A DNA stretch of 64,000 bases from WHSW01 sp033856255 (GTDB lineage Bacteria; Actinomycetota; Thermoleophilia; Solirubrobacterales; 70-9): contig JAWVFH010000010.1 in NCBI GenBank assembly GCA_033856255.1, positions 1 through 64,000 on the forward strand, given 5' to 3'. Under the pieces are notes generated by a model, which saw only the letters and a program-made list of their open reading frames with translations, had not been told where the DNA came from and searched no databases. The position numbers and the translations under genes are program-made. Numbering within the stretch: position 1 is the first letter of the stretch; every line of letters begins with the position of its first letter. Below are positions 50,044-58,122 of this stretch, one piece after another.

Positions 50044-51144
50044 ATGAGGGGAAGCGCCCTCGCGATCGCGGCGGTGACCGCGCTGCTCGGGTGCGCGGCG
50101 CCGGCGGGCGCCTCGGGGGCGCCGCCGCGCCAGTTCTACGGCGTGGTCTCGCAGAGCAAGCTCCACCGCGACGACCTGGCGCGGATGGCCAAGGGGAACG
50201 TCGGGACCCTACGCGTGACGCTGTCCTGGAGCGCGGTCGACCCGAGCCCGGTTTTCGACTACGACTGGTCCGCCTTCGACGACACGGTCGCCGAGGCGGC
50301 GCGGCGCGGGATCGAGGTCCTGCCGGCGGTCTTCACCGTGCCCGGATGGGTCTCGGCGCTCGAGCGCTGCGAGGCGGGAGCCGAATGCGGGATCACCCCT
50401 CCGCACACCGCGGCAGGGCTCGCCGCCTGGCGCACCTTCCTCGGCGATGCCGCCCGCCGGTACGGCCCGGGCGGCGTTTTCTGGCTCCTGCACCCGGAGC
50501 TGCCGGACGAGCCGATCGAGACCTGGCAGATCTGGAACGAGGAGAACGACCCGGGCTTCTTCGCCCCGGCTCCCGACGTCGGCCGCTACGCGGCGCTGCT
50601 GAGCGCCGCTTCGGAGGCGATCCGCGGCGTCGACGCGAGCGCCGAGATCCTCCTCGGCGGCATGTGCTGCTACCCGCTGCACGGCCGCGACGGGGGGATC
50701 AGGACAACGGACTTCCTGCGCTCGCTGTACGAGTACCCCGGGATCGACGCGGACTTCGACGGGATCGCGATCCACCCCTACGCGGCCCGGCTCGGCGGGG
50801 TACGGCGTCAGGTCGAAAGCGTCGTCCGGCTGGTCGGCGGCGCGCTGGGCGACACCGAGGCCGGGATCTGGATCACGGAGGTCGGCTGGGCGTCGGGCGG
50901 CGCGCACAACCGCCTCAACCGCGGCCCCCGGGGCCAGGCACGGCGGTTGGCGCAGGCGTTTCGCTACTTCACCAGGCAGCGGGCGCGGCTCGGCATCCGG
51001 GCCGTCCTCTGGTACGCATGGCGCGACGTGCCGCAGGCGATCAGCCCCTGCCTGTGGTGCCCGGACTCGGGCCTCTTCCATGCCGCGGCGCTGGTCCCGA
51101 AGCCCGCCTGGTCCTCGTTCGTCCGCTTCACCGGCGGCCGGTGA
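50044..51144 (+). CDS. Secreted clan-A-type glycoside hydrolase, paralog 5, inside the SUF region
   Basis: This is a 366-aa protein. The signal peptide ends APAGASGAP. FYGVVSQSKLHRDDLARMAKG, VFTVPGWVSAL, TWQIWNEENDPGFF, LLGGMCCYPLHG, AIHPYAAR, IWITEVGWASGGAHN and LWYAWRDVPQ match the array at 36423-41073. Both catalytic Glu and the Cys pairs (CEAGAEC, CLWC) are kept. It stands alone between sufU and the Rieske gene, so it is a dispersed copy of the family. The codon pattern is like its neighbours. Confidence 0.78.
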   Translation: MRGSALAIAAVTALLGCAAPAGASGAPPRQFYGVVSQSKLHRDDLARMAKGNVGTLRVTLSWSAVDPSPVFDYDWSAFDDTVAEAARRGIEVLPAVFTVPGWVSALERCEAGAECGITPPHTAAGLAAWRTFLGDAARRYGPGGVFWLLHPELPDEPIETWQIWNEENDPGFFAPAPDVGRYAALLSAASEAIRGVDASAEILLGGMCCYPLHGRDGGIRTTDFLRSLYEYPGIDADFDGIAIHPYAARLGGVRRQVESVVRLVGGALGDTEAGIWITEVGWASGGAHNRLNRGPRGQARRLAQAFRYFTRQRARLGIRAVLWYAWRDVPQAISPCLWCPDSGLFHAAALVPKPAWSSFVRFTGGR

Positions 51145-51147
51145 GGC

Positions 51148-51540
51148 TCAGTCGACGGCGATCACCTTCGACTTGTCCCGCACGCACTCGTAGATCGTCC
51201 CGGCGGTGCCCTGGACGACCTTCGGGGCGACCGCGTAGTACGCACCCGAGGTGAGCTTGTCGAACGGCACGGCCCACTTGCCGTCGTTGTCGGCGTGATC
51301 GAGGCCGAGCAGCTTGTGACCGCCGCTGCGCTTCTGCTTGAACATCTTCACCTTGCGGTCCTCGACGCAGTTCTCGTTGTTGGCCTTGACCCGGCCGTGG
51401 AAGGCGGGAGCGTGGTTGCGCAGCTGCACCTGGGTCTCGATCTGGACCGTCTCGCCCTGGGCGAAGGCGGCCGCGGCGGTGCCGAGGACGATCGCGCAGG
51501 CGGCGGCGAGGGCGAGTCGGAGCGTGGCGGGGGTGGTCAT
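51148..51540 (-). CDS. Small secreted protein of unknown function
   Basis: This is a 130-aa protein with a signal peptide ending AAAAFAQG. The mature part is beta-rich: VQIETQVQLRNHAPAFHGRVKANNENCVEDRKVKMF, then GLDHADNDGKWAVPFDKLTSGAYYAV and a final C in YECVRDKSKVIAVD. Two Cys probably form a disulfide. The layout resembles small carboxypeptidase-regulatory-like or transthyretin-like exported domains. An AGGAGG eight bases before the ATG marks a normal leadered start, unlike many neighbours. Confidence 0.65.
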   Translation of the reverse strand: MTTPATLRLALAAACAIVLGTAAAAFAQGETVQIETQVQLRNHAPAFHGRVKANNENCVEDRKVKMFKQKRSGGHKLLGLDHADNDGKWAVPFDKLTSGAYYAVAPKVVQGTAGTIYECVRDKSKVIAVD

Positions 51541-51584
51541 CGGGTCGTCCTCCTGGATCGGGTTGGCGGGCGAGCGCGAAGCTA

Positions 51585-52058
51585 TCAGAGCGCGGTGAGC
51601 TTGCCGCGCGCGTCAAGGGTCGTATTCGGGGACCCGGCGGCCAGCACCTGCAGCTCCGCGACCCGGGCGAGCTGGATCAGCGGCAGCGAGCTGATCGGCG
51701 CCCAGCTGCGCTGCTGAAGCACCTGACCGGCGGCGAACGGCTCCGGGTCGAGGGCGCGCGACGGGAAGACCACCGCGCACAGCCCGCCCTCGCCCGCGCC
51801 GACCTCGTCGCCGGCCTCGGTCAGGAAGGTGACCAGCGCGCCCGTGTAGAGGTGGAAGCTGAAGTTGTGGCGCCCGTAGGCGAGCGCCGCCTGGTCGGCG
51901 TTCCAGGCGTCGACGCAGCGCTCCGGGGCGGCGACCGAGCGCTGCTCCGAACCGCCGCCGGAGGAGATCGCGACGACGACGATCACGGCGGTCAGCCCGA
52001 TCGCAGCCGCGATCGCGATCAGGATCCGACCGCGGGCATCGCCGGTGGCGTCTTCCAC
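51585..52058 (-). CDS. Single-pass membrane protein of unknown function
   Basis: This is a 157-aa protein with one N-terminal helix (ILIAIAAAIGLTAVIVVVAI, about 12-31) and an exported domain. The exported part has two Cys (ERCVDAWN and GLCAVVFP) and RHNFSFHLYTGALVTFL. I do not recognise it. The GTG start is seven bases after a minus-strand TAGGTT box (52071-52066) that adjoins the Rieske-sufBD promoter. Confidence 0.55.
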   Translation of the reverse strand: MEDATGDARGRILIAIAAAIGLTAVIVVVAISSGGGSEQRSVAAPERCVDAWNADQAALAYGRHNFSFHLYTGALVTFLTEAGDEVGAGEGGLCAVVFPSRALDPEPFAAGQVLQQRSWAPISSLPLIQLARVAELQVLAAGSPNTTLDARGKLTAL

Positions 52059-52065
52059 GGCCGGG

Positions 52066-52096
52066 AACCTAGCTAAAATCCGACCAGGAGACTAGG
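52066..52096. promoter_or_regulatory. Divergent promoter region of the Rieske-sufB-sufD operon
   Basis: A plus-strand TAAAAT (52074-52079) and a CAGGAG (52085-52090) precede the Rieske GTG. A minus-strand TAGGTT (52071-52066) serves the gene at 52058. CCTAG (52068-52072) and CTAGG (52092-52096) form a short inverted repeat around the plus start site that could bind the Rrf2 regulator. Confidence 0.4.
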
Positions 52097-52101
52097 AATA
52101 A

Positions 52102-52425
52102 GTGACCACCGACACAACCATCGTCGTCTGCAAGCTCGCCGACCTGCCGGCGGGCGAGATGCGCCTGATCGACGCGGACGGGCGCAAGATCGGCGTCTTC
52201 CACTGCGCCGACGGCGAGCTGTTCGCGATCGAGGATCGCTGCTCGCATGACGACGGCCCACTCGCCGAGGGAGAGTTCGACGCCGAGGCCTGTACCGTGG
52301 AGTGCCCACGGCATGGCTCGCTGTTCGACATCACCACGGGCAAGCCGCGCACCCTTCCCGCCTACCGGCCGGTCGACACCTTCGAGGTTCGCGTCGATGA
52401 CGACGAAGTGAAGCTGGAGCTCTGA
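52102..52425 (+). CDS. Rieske [2Fe-2S] ferredoxin of the SUF operon
   Basis: This is a 107-aa single-domain protein. DRCSHDDGPL and ECPRHGSLFDITTG supply the C-x-H and C-x-x-H ligands. It is the size of dioxygenase-type Rieske ferredoxins. Such genes are common beside sufBD in actinobacteria, and it may carry electrons for cluster assembly. GTG start, preceded by CAGGAG. sufB begins eight bases after its stop. Confidence 0.92.
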   Translation: MTTDTTIVVCKLADLPAGEMRLIDADGRKIGVFHCADGELFAIEDRCSHDDGPLAEGEFDAEACTVECPRHGSLFDITTGKPRTLPAYRPVDTFEVRVDDDEVKLEL

Positions 52426-52432
52426 TTCTCAG

Positions 52433-53905
52433 ATGACCACACCCCCCGAGACCGTTACCGCACCAGGCAGCACTTCCGGCAAGCAGCTGACCGAGGCCGA
52501 GTCGGGCTTGAAGGACATCGGCTCCGACTACAAGGAGAAGTTCGGCTTCCACGACCCGGAGTCCGGCTATGCCTTCAAGTCGGAGAAGGGCCTCAGCCGC
52601 GAGCTGATCGAGGCGATCTCCGAGTACAAGAACGAGCCGCAGTGGATGCGCGACTTCCGGCTCAAGGCCTACGAGCACTACGAGAGCCGCCCGACCCCGC
52701 AATGGGGCGGCAACCTCAACCAGATCGACTTCGACGACATCCACTACTTCGTCCGCGCCTCGGAGAAGAGCGAGCGGAGCTGGGACGACGTTCCCGAGGA
52801 CATCAAGAACACCTTCGACAAGCTCGGGATCCCCGAGGCCGAGCGGAAGTTCCTCTCGGGCGTGGGCGCTCAGTATGAGAGCGAATCCGTCTACCACCAG
52901 ATCAACGAGAAGCTCGAGGCCCAGGGCGTGATCTTCACCGACATGGACACGGCGCTGCGCGAGCACGAGGACCTAGTCCGCGAGTACTGGGCGACGATCA
53001 TCCCGCCGAACGACAACAAGCTCGCGGCGCTCAACTCCGCGGTCTGGTCGGGCGGCTCGTTCGTCTACGTCCCGGCCGGGGTCAAGGTCGAGATGCCGCT
53101 CCAGGCCTACTTCCGGATCAACACGGAGAACATGGGCCAGTTCGAGCGCACGCTGATCATCGCCGAGGACGGCGCCGACGTGCACTACATCGAGGGCTGC
53201 ACGGCGCCCGTTTACTCGAGCGACTCGCTGCACTCCGCCGTGGTCGAGATCTGCGCCAAGGCGAACTCGCGGGTCCGCTACACGACGGTGCAGAACTGGT
53301 CGCAGAACGTCTTCAACCTGGTCACCAAGCGCGCCGTCGCCCACGAGAACGCGACGATGGAGTGGGTCGACTGCAACCTGGGCTCGAAGCTGACGATGAA
53401 GTACCCGTCGATCTACCTGCTCGGCGAGCGGGCCCACGGCGAGATCCTCTCGATCGCCTTCGCCGGCAAGGGCCAGCATCAGGACGCCGGCGGCAAGATC
53501 ATCCACGCGGCGCCGAAGACGACCTCTTCGATCTTCTCCAAGTCGATCTCCAAGGACGGCGGCCGGGCGACCTACCGCGGCCTGCTCGAGGTCGCGCAGG
53601 GAGCCACCGAGTCGAAGTCGAAGGTGGTCTGCGACGCCCTGCTGCTCGACGAGGACTCCCGCTCGGACACCTACCCGACGATCCGGATCGACGAGTCCGA
53701 CGCCAACGTCGGCCACGAGGCCTCGGTCTCGAAGGTCGGCGAGGAGATGCTCTTCTACCTCCAGGCCCACGGGCTGGACGAGGAGGAGGCATCGAAGATG
53801 ATCGTCAACGGCTTCATCGAGCCGATCGCCAAGGAGCTGCCGATGGAGTACTCGGTCGAGATGAACCGGCTGATCGAGCTGCAGATGGAAGGCTCCATTG
53901 GCTGA
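52433..53905 (+). CDS. sufB: SufB, scaffold of the SufBCD complex
   Basis: This is a 490-aa protein with intact family motifs: PEDIKNTFDKLGIPEAERKFLSGVGAQYESE, PAGVKVEMPLQAYFRINTENMGQFERTLII, YTTVQNWSQNVFNLVTKRA and DESDANVGHEASVSKVGEEMLFYLQAHGL. The parallel beta-helix core lies around residues 190-430. It builds the cluster with SufC and SufD. The stop overlaps the sufD start by eight bases. Confidence 0.96.
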   Translation: MTTPPETVTAPGSTSGKQLTEAESGLKDIGSDYKEKFGFHDPESGYAFKSEKGLSRELIEAISEYKNEPQWMRDFRLKAYEHYESRPTPQWGGNLNQIDFDDIHYFVRASEKSERSWDDVPEDIKNTFDKLGIPEAERKFLSGVGAQYESESVYHQINEKLEAQGVIFTDMDTALREHEDLVREYWATIIPPNDNKLAALNSAVWSGGSFVYVPAGVKVEMPLQAYFRINTENMGQFERTLIIAEDGADVHYIEGCTAPVYSSDSLHSAVVEICAKANSRVRYTTVQNWSQNVFNLVTKRAVAHENATMEWVDCNLGSKLTMKYPSIYLLGERAHGEILSIAFAGKGQHQDAGGKIIHAAPKTTSSIFSKSISKDGGRATYRGLLEVAQGATESKSKVVCDALLLDEDSRSDTYPTIRIDESDANVGHEASVSKVGEEMLFYLQAHGLDEEEASKMIVNGFIEPIAKELPMEYSVEMNRLIELQMEGSIG

Positions 53906-55082
53906 CGGTGCCGCAGCGGCGCCTCAGCTCCAAGAACCGGACTGGCTGAGCGAGGCGCGCGACCGGGCCAAGGAGCTCGCGATCGACCTCGAGCTGCCGG
54001 ACCCCAAGCGGAAGGGCTGGGAGTTCACCGACCTGCGCGGTCTCGAGTTCGACGGCTACAGCGAGGCGGTGGCGACCGTCGCCGGCCTCGAGCGGATCGA
54101 GGAGGACGGGGTGTTGGTGCTGCCGCTCGCCGAGGCCGCCGCCACCCACCCGGAGCTGGTTCGCGAGCGGCTCGGGACGATCGTCCCGGCGGCCGACGCC
54201 TTCACGGCCCGCAACGAGGCGCGCTGGCGCGACGGCCTGCTCGTCTACGTGCCCGCCGGTACGCGGCTGGAGGAGCCGATCAAGGTGACCGTCTCCGGTG
54301 CCGCCGGCGAGGAGATCGAATGGCGGGCGCTGATCGTGCTCGGCGAGGGCGCCGAGGCCGAGGTCTGGGAGCGCTACACATCCGAGGGCGAGGGGCTCTT
54401 CAACGGGGTCGTCGAGCTCGTCGTCGGCGATGCCGCCAACCTCCGCTACGTCTGCGTGCAGGAGCTCTCCACCGAGAGCTGGGCGTTCGCCACCCAGCGG
54501 GCCGAGATCGGCCGCGACGCCAACCTCGACTGGGTCGCCCTGGGCTTCGGCTCGGCGCACGGCAAGGTGCGGATGGAGACCAAGCTAGCCGGGCGCGGCT
54601 CGAGCGCCAAGGTCACAGGCGCCTACGCCGGCGACGGCGACCAGCACCTCGACTACGACACGACCCAGGAGCACGCCGCCGAGGACACGAACTCCGACCT
54701 CGCCTTCAGGGGCGTGCTGACCGAGCGGGCGACCGCCGTCTGGCGCGGGATGATCCGCGTCGACAAGGGCGCGCAGCGCACCGATGCCTTTCAGGAGAGC
54801 CGGAATCTGCTGCTGTCGACCGATGCCCACGCCGACGCGATCCCGGGGCTCGAGATCGAGGCCGACGACGTCCGCTGCACCCACGCGGCGGCGGTCGCCC
54901 AGGTCGACCCCGAGCAGCTCTACTACCTGCGCTCGCACGGCCTCGCAGACTCGGAGGCCAAGCGCCTGGTGATCGAAGGCTTCCTCTCCGAGCTGGTCGA
55001 GCGCGCCCACGAAGGCCCGATCCGCGACGCCCTTCGCGACGAGCTCGAGGGCCGGCTCGAGCGCCTGCTCGAAGCCGCCTGA
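53898..55082 (+). CDS. sufD: SufD, partner of SufB
   Basis: This is a 394-aa SufBD-core protein. KRKGWEFTDLRGLEFDGY is the usual N-terminal W-E-F-T-D motif. VYVPAGTRLEEPIKVTV, QERHAA-like TTQEHAAEDTNSDLAFRGVL, DAFQESRNLLLS and CTHAAAVAQVDPEQLYYLRSHGL follow. The start is TTG at 53898; this fits the N-terminal length and overlaps sufB. No other in-frame start gives a better fit. Confidence 0.95.
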   Translation: MADGAAAAPQLQEPDWLSEARDRAKELAIDLELPDPKRKGWEFTDLRGLEFDGYSEAVATVAGLERIEEDGVLVLPLAEAAATHPELVRERLGTIVPAADAFTARNEARWRDGLLVYVPAGTRLEEPIKVTVSGAAGEEIEWRALIVLGEGAEAEVWERYTSEGEGLFNGVVELVVGDAANLRYVCVQELSTESWAFATQRAEIGRDANLDWVALGFGSAHGKVRMETKLAGRGSSAKVTGAYAGDGDQHLDYDTTQEHAAEDTNSDLAFRGVLTERATAVWRGMIRVDKGAQRTDAFQESRNLLLSTDAHADAIPGLEIEADDVRCTHAAAVAQVDPEQLYYLRSHGLADSEAKRLVIEGFLSELVERAHEGPIRDALRDELEGRLERLLEAA

Positions 55083-55091
55083 CGCGCCCGC

Positions 55092-55499
55092 TCAGATCCG
55101 CAGCACCTCGAAGCGCACCCTGCCCTCGCGGACGGCGAGCTCGACCTCGCGCTCGTTGCGGTTCAGCTTCGAGCGGCCGGTCTTGACCTCGACCAGGACG
55201 ACCTCGCGCAGCTCGCCGGCGCCGATCCCGTCGAAGATCACGTAGTCGATCGGGGCGCCGAGGAAGCGCGCCTCGCTGGGGTCGAAGCGGGCGCTGAACT
55301 CGGGCACCAGCGGCGCCAGCTGCTCGCCCGCCTTGCCGCCCAGGACGCTGCGGCTGCGCCTCGTCGCATCCCTGCGCGCCGCGGTCAGGTCCTCGTCGGC
55401 GTAGCGATAGACGGCTCGGTAGCGGGCGAACGCGACCGCCACCCAGAGCAGGGCTAAAACGGCGAGCACCAGGAGCGCCGAGGCGAGCGAATCATCCAT
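55092..55499 (-). CDS. Membrane-anchored protein with Holliday-junction-resolvase-related nuclease domain
   Basis: This is a 135-aa protein. One N-terminal helix (ALLVLAVLALLWVAVAFA) precedes a domain with GAPIDYVIFDGIG and REVVLVEVKTGRSKLNRNEREVELAVREGRVRFEVLRI. The D...EVK arrangement and the NxNERxVExAV tail are typical of endonucleases related to archaeal Holliday junction resolvases (PF10107). The membrane anchor suggests a role other than chromosome recombination. Convergent with sufD, ten bases apart. Confidence 0.78.
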   Translation of the reverse strand: MDDSLASALLVLAVLALLWVAVAFARYRAVYRYADEDLTAARRDATRRSRSVLGGKAGEQLAPLVPEFSARFDPSEARFLGAPIDYVIFDGIGAGELREVVLVEVKTGRSKLNRNEREVELAVREGRVRFEVLRI

Positions 55500-55556
55500 C
55501 AGCCCGAGTCTGGCCCGCCGCCCGGTCGGCGCCGCCGTCCTGCAAGGGCGCGCCCA

Positions 55557-55826
55557 TCAACGGATGGCGTCCGGGGGGATGCGGGCCACCGCGAGGTCGA
55601 CTCGCGCCCTCGATCCGGGCCGGAAGGGGACGCCCTCGGCCGCCAGCCGGACGCGCTGCGGCTCGCCGGCGGCCAGTGAGCCGTCGGCGCGTACGACGCG
55701 CCACCAGGGAAGTCCGACCGCGTCGGTCTTGCGGAGCACCTGACCGGTGAGGCGCGGCGCTCCGGGCGAGACGTCGCCGTAGGTGCGCACGAACCCCTCC
55801 GGGATCGCCCGGACCGCAGCGAGAAT
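55557..55826 (-). CDS. Alkyltransferase-like protein (MGMT DNA-binding fold), probable ATT start
   Basis: The frame reads LAAVRAIPEGFVRTYGDVSP, GAPRLTGQVL, GLPWWRVVRADGSLA and QRVRLAAEGVPF. This is the DNA-binding fold of O6-alkylguanine transferases. The P-C-H-R active-site region is PWWRV, with Trp at the Cys position, as in the ATL proteins that flag lesions without repair. The first canonical start (GTG 55790) would cut the first helix. ATT at 55826 has GAGG five bases before it and gives 89 aa, close to the family's 100. Confidence 0.75.
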   Translation of the reverse strand: MLAAVRAIPEGFVRTYGDVSPGAPRLTGQVLRKTDAVGLPWWRVVRADGSLAAGEPQRVRLAAEGVPFRPGSRARVDLAVARIPPDAIR

Positions 55827-55833
55827 GCTGGCC

Positions 55834-56010
55834 TCAGCTTGGCTCGTCGGAGCCCTCGGCTTCGGTCGCCTCGATCGCCGCCTCCCGCCGCTCGCGCCGC
55901 ATCGAGGCGACGATCGAGCCGAGGACGACGATCACCGGAACCGCGTAGAGGATCCAGAACGCCCAGTGGCCCGCGTGGGCGATCGGCAGCACCGACCCGC
56001 CGCCGGTCAC
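55834..56010 (-). CDS. Small single-pass membrane protein coupled to the Fur-family gene
   Basis: This is a 58-aa protein. GTG 56010 overlaps the stop of the regulator gene (GTGA). The peptide has a short N-terminal part with His (IAHAGHWAFW), one helix (WILYAVPVIVVLGSIVASM) and a charged tail RRERREAAIEATEAEGSDEPS. The layout is consistent with an unannotated small membrane protein. His and Asp/Glu could touch metal, but that is speculation. Confidence 0.6.
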   Translation of the reverse strand: MTGGGSVLPIAHAGHWAFWILYAVPVIVVLGSIVASMRRERREAAIEATEAEGSDEPS

Positions 56011-56483
56011 GGCGCCGGCGCGCAATCCGGGCAACCGCCGCGAAGCACGACCTCGTGGTCGCCGACGGTGTACTCCATCCGCCCGGCGAGCCGCTTGATC
56101 GCTCGTTCCAGCCCGGGGTCCTCGAAAGGGGTCACCCGCCCGCACTCGTCGCAGACGAAATGGTGGTGATGGTGGTCCCCGGAGGGCATCGCCGGCTCGT
56201 ACAGGCCGGGCTCGGATCCCATCTCCAGCCGTTGAACCAGGCGCAGATCGGTGAGCAGCTCGAGCGTGCGGTAGACGGTGGCGATCCCGACAGGGTCGCC
56301 CTGCGCGCGCAGCTGCTCGGAGATCTCGCGGGCACTGACCACGCATTGCTGCCTGCCGAGCAGCTCGATCACCGCCGCGCGCCTGGTGCTCGCGCGATGG
56401 CCCGAGCGGCTCAGCTCTGCACTCGCCAGCTCGGTCCAGAGGTCGGCGGGCGGGGAGGGAACCTGGGTGTCGTCTGCGGTCAT
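56007..56483 (-). CDS. zur: Fur-family metalloregulator, probably Zur
   Basis: This is a 158-aa protein. RASTRRAAVIELLGRQQCVVSAREISEQL and GIATVYRTLELLTDLRLVQRLEMG form the winged helix. GDHHHHHFVCDECGRVTPFED is the metal-binding His-rich strand, and VLRGGCPDC carries the second structural CxxC. Position divergent from znuBCA implies Zur, the zinc-sensing repressor. ATG 56483 has GAGG six bases upstream; a TTG at 56510 is also possible. The CDEC/CPDC pair binds structural zinc. Confidence 0.88.
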   Translation of the reverse strand: MTADDTQVPSPPADLWTELASAELSRSGHRASTRRAAVIELLGRQQCVVSAREISEQLRAQGDPVGIATVYRTLELLTDLRLVQRLEMGSEPGLYEPAMPSGDHHHHHFVCDECGRVTPFEDPGLERAIKRLAGRMEYTVGDHEVVLRGGCPDCAPAP

Positions 56484-56514
56484 CGTTGCCTCGGGCGCCT
56501 CGCCAGTCAATAAA

Positions 56515-56533
56515 GTAACCGAGACTCGTTTTC
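56515..56533. promoter_or_regulatory. Candidate Zur operator between zur and znuB
   Basis: GTAACCGAG and CTCGTTTTC flank a central A as an imperfect inverted repeat (seven of nine positions pair). It overlaps a minus-strand TACTTT box (56517-56512) suited to transcribe zur, and lies 22 bases before znuB. Position and size fit a Fur-family operator controlling both directions. Confidence 0.4.
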
Positions 56534-56554
56534 AGTTTACAGCGACCCGCCGCC

Positions 56555-57379
56555 GTGTTCGACGCCTTCCAACTCCCCTTCATGCAGCGCGGCGCGCTCG
56601 AGGTTGCCCTGCTGGCGCCGATCGCCGCCGTCCTCGGCACGCAGATCGTCCTCCGCCACCTCTCGTTCTATACCCACGGGGTCGGCACCGCGACCTTTCC
56701 CGGGCTCGTGGTCGCCGGCCCGATCGGGATCTCGCCGACCGTCTGCGCGCTCGCGGTCGCGGCCCTCTTCGCCACCGGCCTCACCCGGCTCGCCCGCTCG
56801 GCGCGGATCGCCTTCGACGCGGCGACGGCGCTGCTGCTGGTCGCCGCCCTCAGCGTCGGGATCATCCTCGCCAGCGACGTCTATCACTCCGGCAGCGAGG
56901 TCGACCAGCTGCTGTTCGGCAGCCTGCTGGCGATCGGCGATCGGGAGCTGGTCGTCACCGCGATCACCCTTTTGATCACGCTGCTCGCCGCGGCGGCGCT
57001 GCGACGCGCCTGGCTGGCGAGCGGATTCGAGCCGGCCTCGAGCCGCGCTCTCGGCCTGCCGGTGCTGACCGCCGACTGGGCGCTGATCGCGCTGATCGGG
57101 CTCGCCGTCGTGGCCTCGCTCGACGCCGTCGGCGCGCTGCTCGTCGGCGCGATCCTGGTGATCCCGGCGGCAACCGCGCGGCTGTTCGCCCGCAGCGTGG
57201 GCGAGCTCGAGCTTGCCACCGGAGCGATCGCGCTGATCGAGGGGCTGGTCGGCCTCGCCGTCGCCTACGAGCTCGACGTCCCCCCCGGGGCCGCGATCGC
57301 CGTCCTCGGCGGCACCGGATTCGCGATCGGGGCCATCGCCCGGGCGCCGATGGTGCGAATCGTCGCGAGGGCTCGGTGA
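56555..57379 (+). CDS. znuB: Zinc ABC transporter permease (ZnuB family), first copy
   Basis: This is a 274-aa protein with about eight helices. LRHLSFYTHGVGTATFPGLVVAG matches the family loop, and FGSLLAIGDRELVVT and DAVGALLVGAILVIPAATA are conserved. It is half of the permease dimer, with a second copy at 58122-58994. The GTG start lies 22 bases after the candidate operator. The stop overlaps znuC (GTGA). Confidence 0.9.
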   Translation: MFDAFQLPFMQRGALEVALLAPIAAVLGTQIVLRHLSFYTHGVGTATFPGLVVAGPIGISPTVCALAVAALFATGLTRLARSARIAFDAATALLLVAALSVGIILASDVYHSGSEVDQLLFGSLLAIGDRELVVTAITLLITLLAAAALRRAWLASGFEPASSRALGLPVLTADWALIALIGLAVVASLDAVGALLVGAILVIPAATARLFARSVGELELATGAIALIEGLVGLAVAYELDVPPGAAIAVLGGTGFAIGAIARAPMVRIVARAR

Positions 57380-58122
57380 CCGCCCCCGGACCGCTGATCG
57401 AGGCCTCCGGCTTCGCCGGCGGCTACGCCCCGGGCGAGTACGCGATCACCGGGGTCGAGTTCAGCGTCGCCCCGGGCCGGCTCGTCGCCGTGCTCGGACC
57501 CAACGGGGGCGGCAAGACGACCCTCTTTCGCGCCCTACTGGGCGAGCTCCCGGTTGCCACCGGGACGATCCGCTGCCGCGGGGCCGTCGCCTACGTTCCC
57601 CAAACCGAGCGGGCGCGACTCGATTATCCGGTCAGCGCGCTCGACGTCGCCCTGATGGGCACCTACGCCACCGTTCCCTGGCACCGGCGGATCGGCGCCG
57701 CCGAGCGCGACGCCGCGCGCTCCGCGCTCGATCGGGTCGGGCTTGCCGAACACGCGGGCAGGTCGTTCGGCGAGCTCTCGGGAGGCCAGCGGCAGCGGGT
57801 CCTGATCGCCCGGGCGCTCGCTCAGGAGGCCCCGATCCTGCTGCTCGACGAACCGCTGAGCGGCGTCGATCGCCCATCCGAGGCCCTGATCCTGGCCGTG
57901 CTCGACGAGCTGCGCGCGGAAGGCCGGGCGGTGCTGATCGCGACCCACGACATCACCCAGGCACAGGCCTTCGACGCGGTGATCTGCCTCAATCGGGCTC
58001 AGATTGCGTTCGGGCCGCCATCCGCGGCGCTTCACCGGGAGACCCTCGAGCGCACCTACGGAGCGGAGCTCGTCGTCGTCGACGGCGAACGGGCCGTGGT
58101 CGTCGATCACCACTCTCACTGA
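57376..58122 (+). CDS. znuC: Zinc ABC transporter ATP-binding protein
   Basis: This is a 248-aa ATPase. GPNGGGKTTLFRALLGELP (Walker A), YVPQTERARLDYPVSALDVALMG (metal-importer Q-loop), ELSGGQRQRVLIARALAQE (signature) and LLLDEPLSGVD (Walker B) are present. A His-rich end (VVVDHHSH) could bind zinc. It powers uptake with the two permeases. The start overlaps znuB; the next gene begins at its stop (TGATG). Confidence 0.93.
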   Translation: MTAPGPLIEASGFAGGYAPGEYAITGVEFSVAPGRLVAVLGPNGGGKTTLFRALLGELPVATGTIRCRGAVAYVPQTERARLDYPVSALDVALMGTYATVPWHRRIGAAERDAARSALDRVGLAEHAGRSFGELSGGQRQRVLIARALAQEAPILLLDEPLSGVDRPSEALILAVLDELRAEGRAVLIATHDITQAQAFDAVICLNRAQIAFGPPSAALHRETLERTYGAELVVVDGERAVVVDHHSH

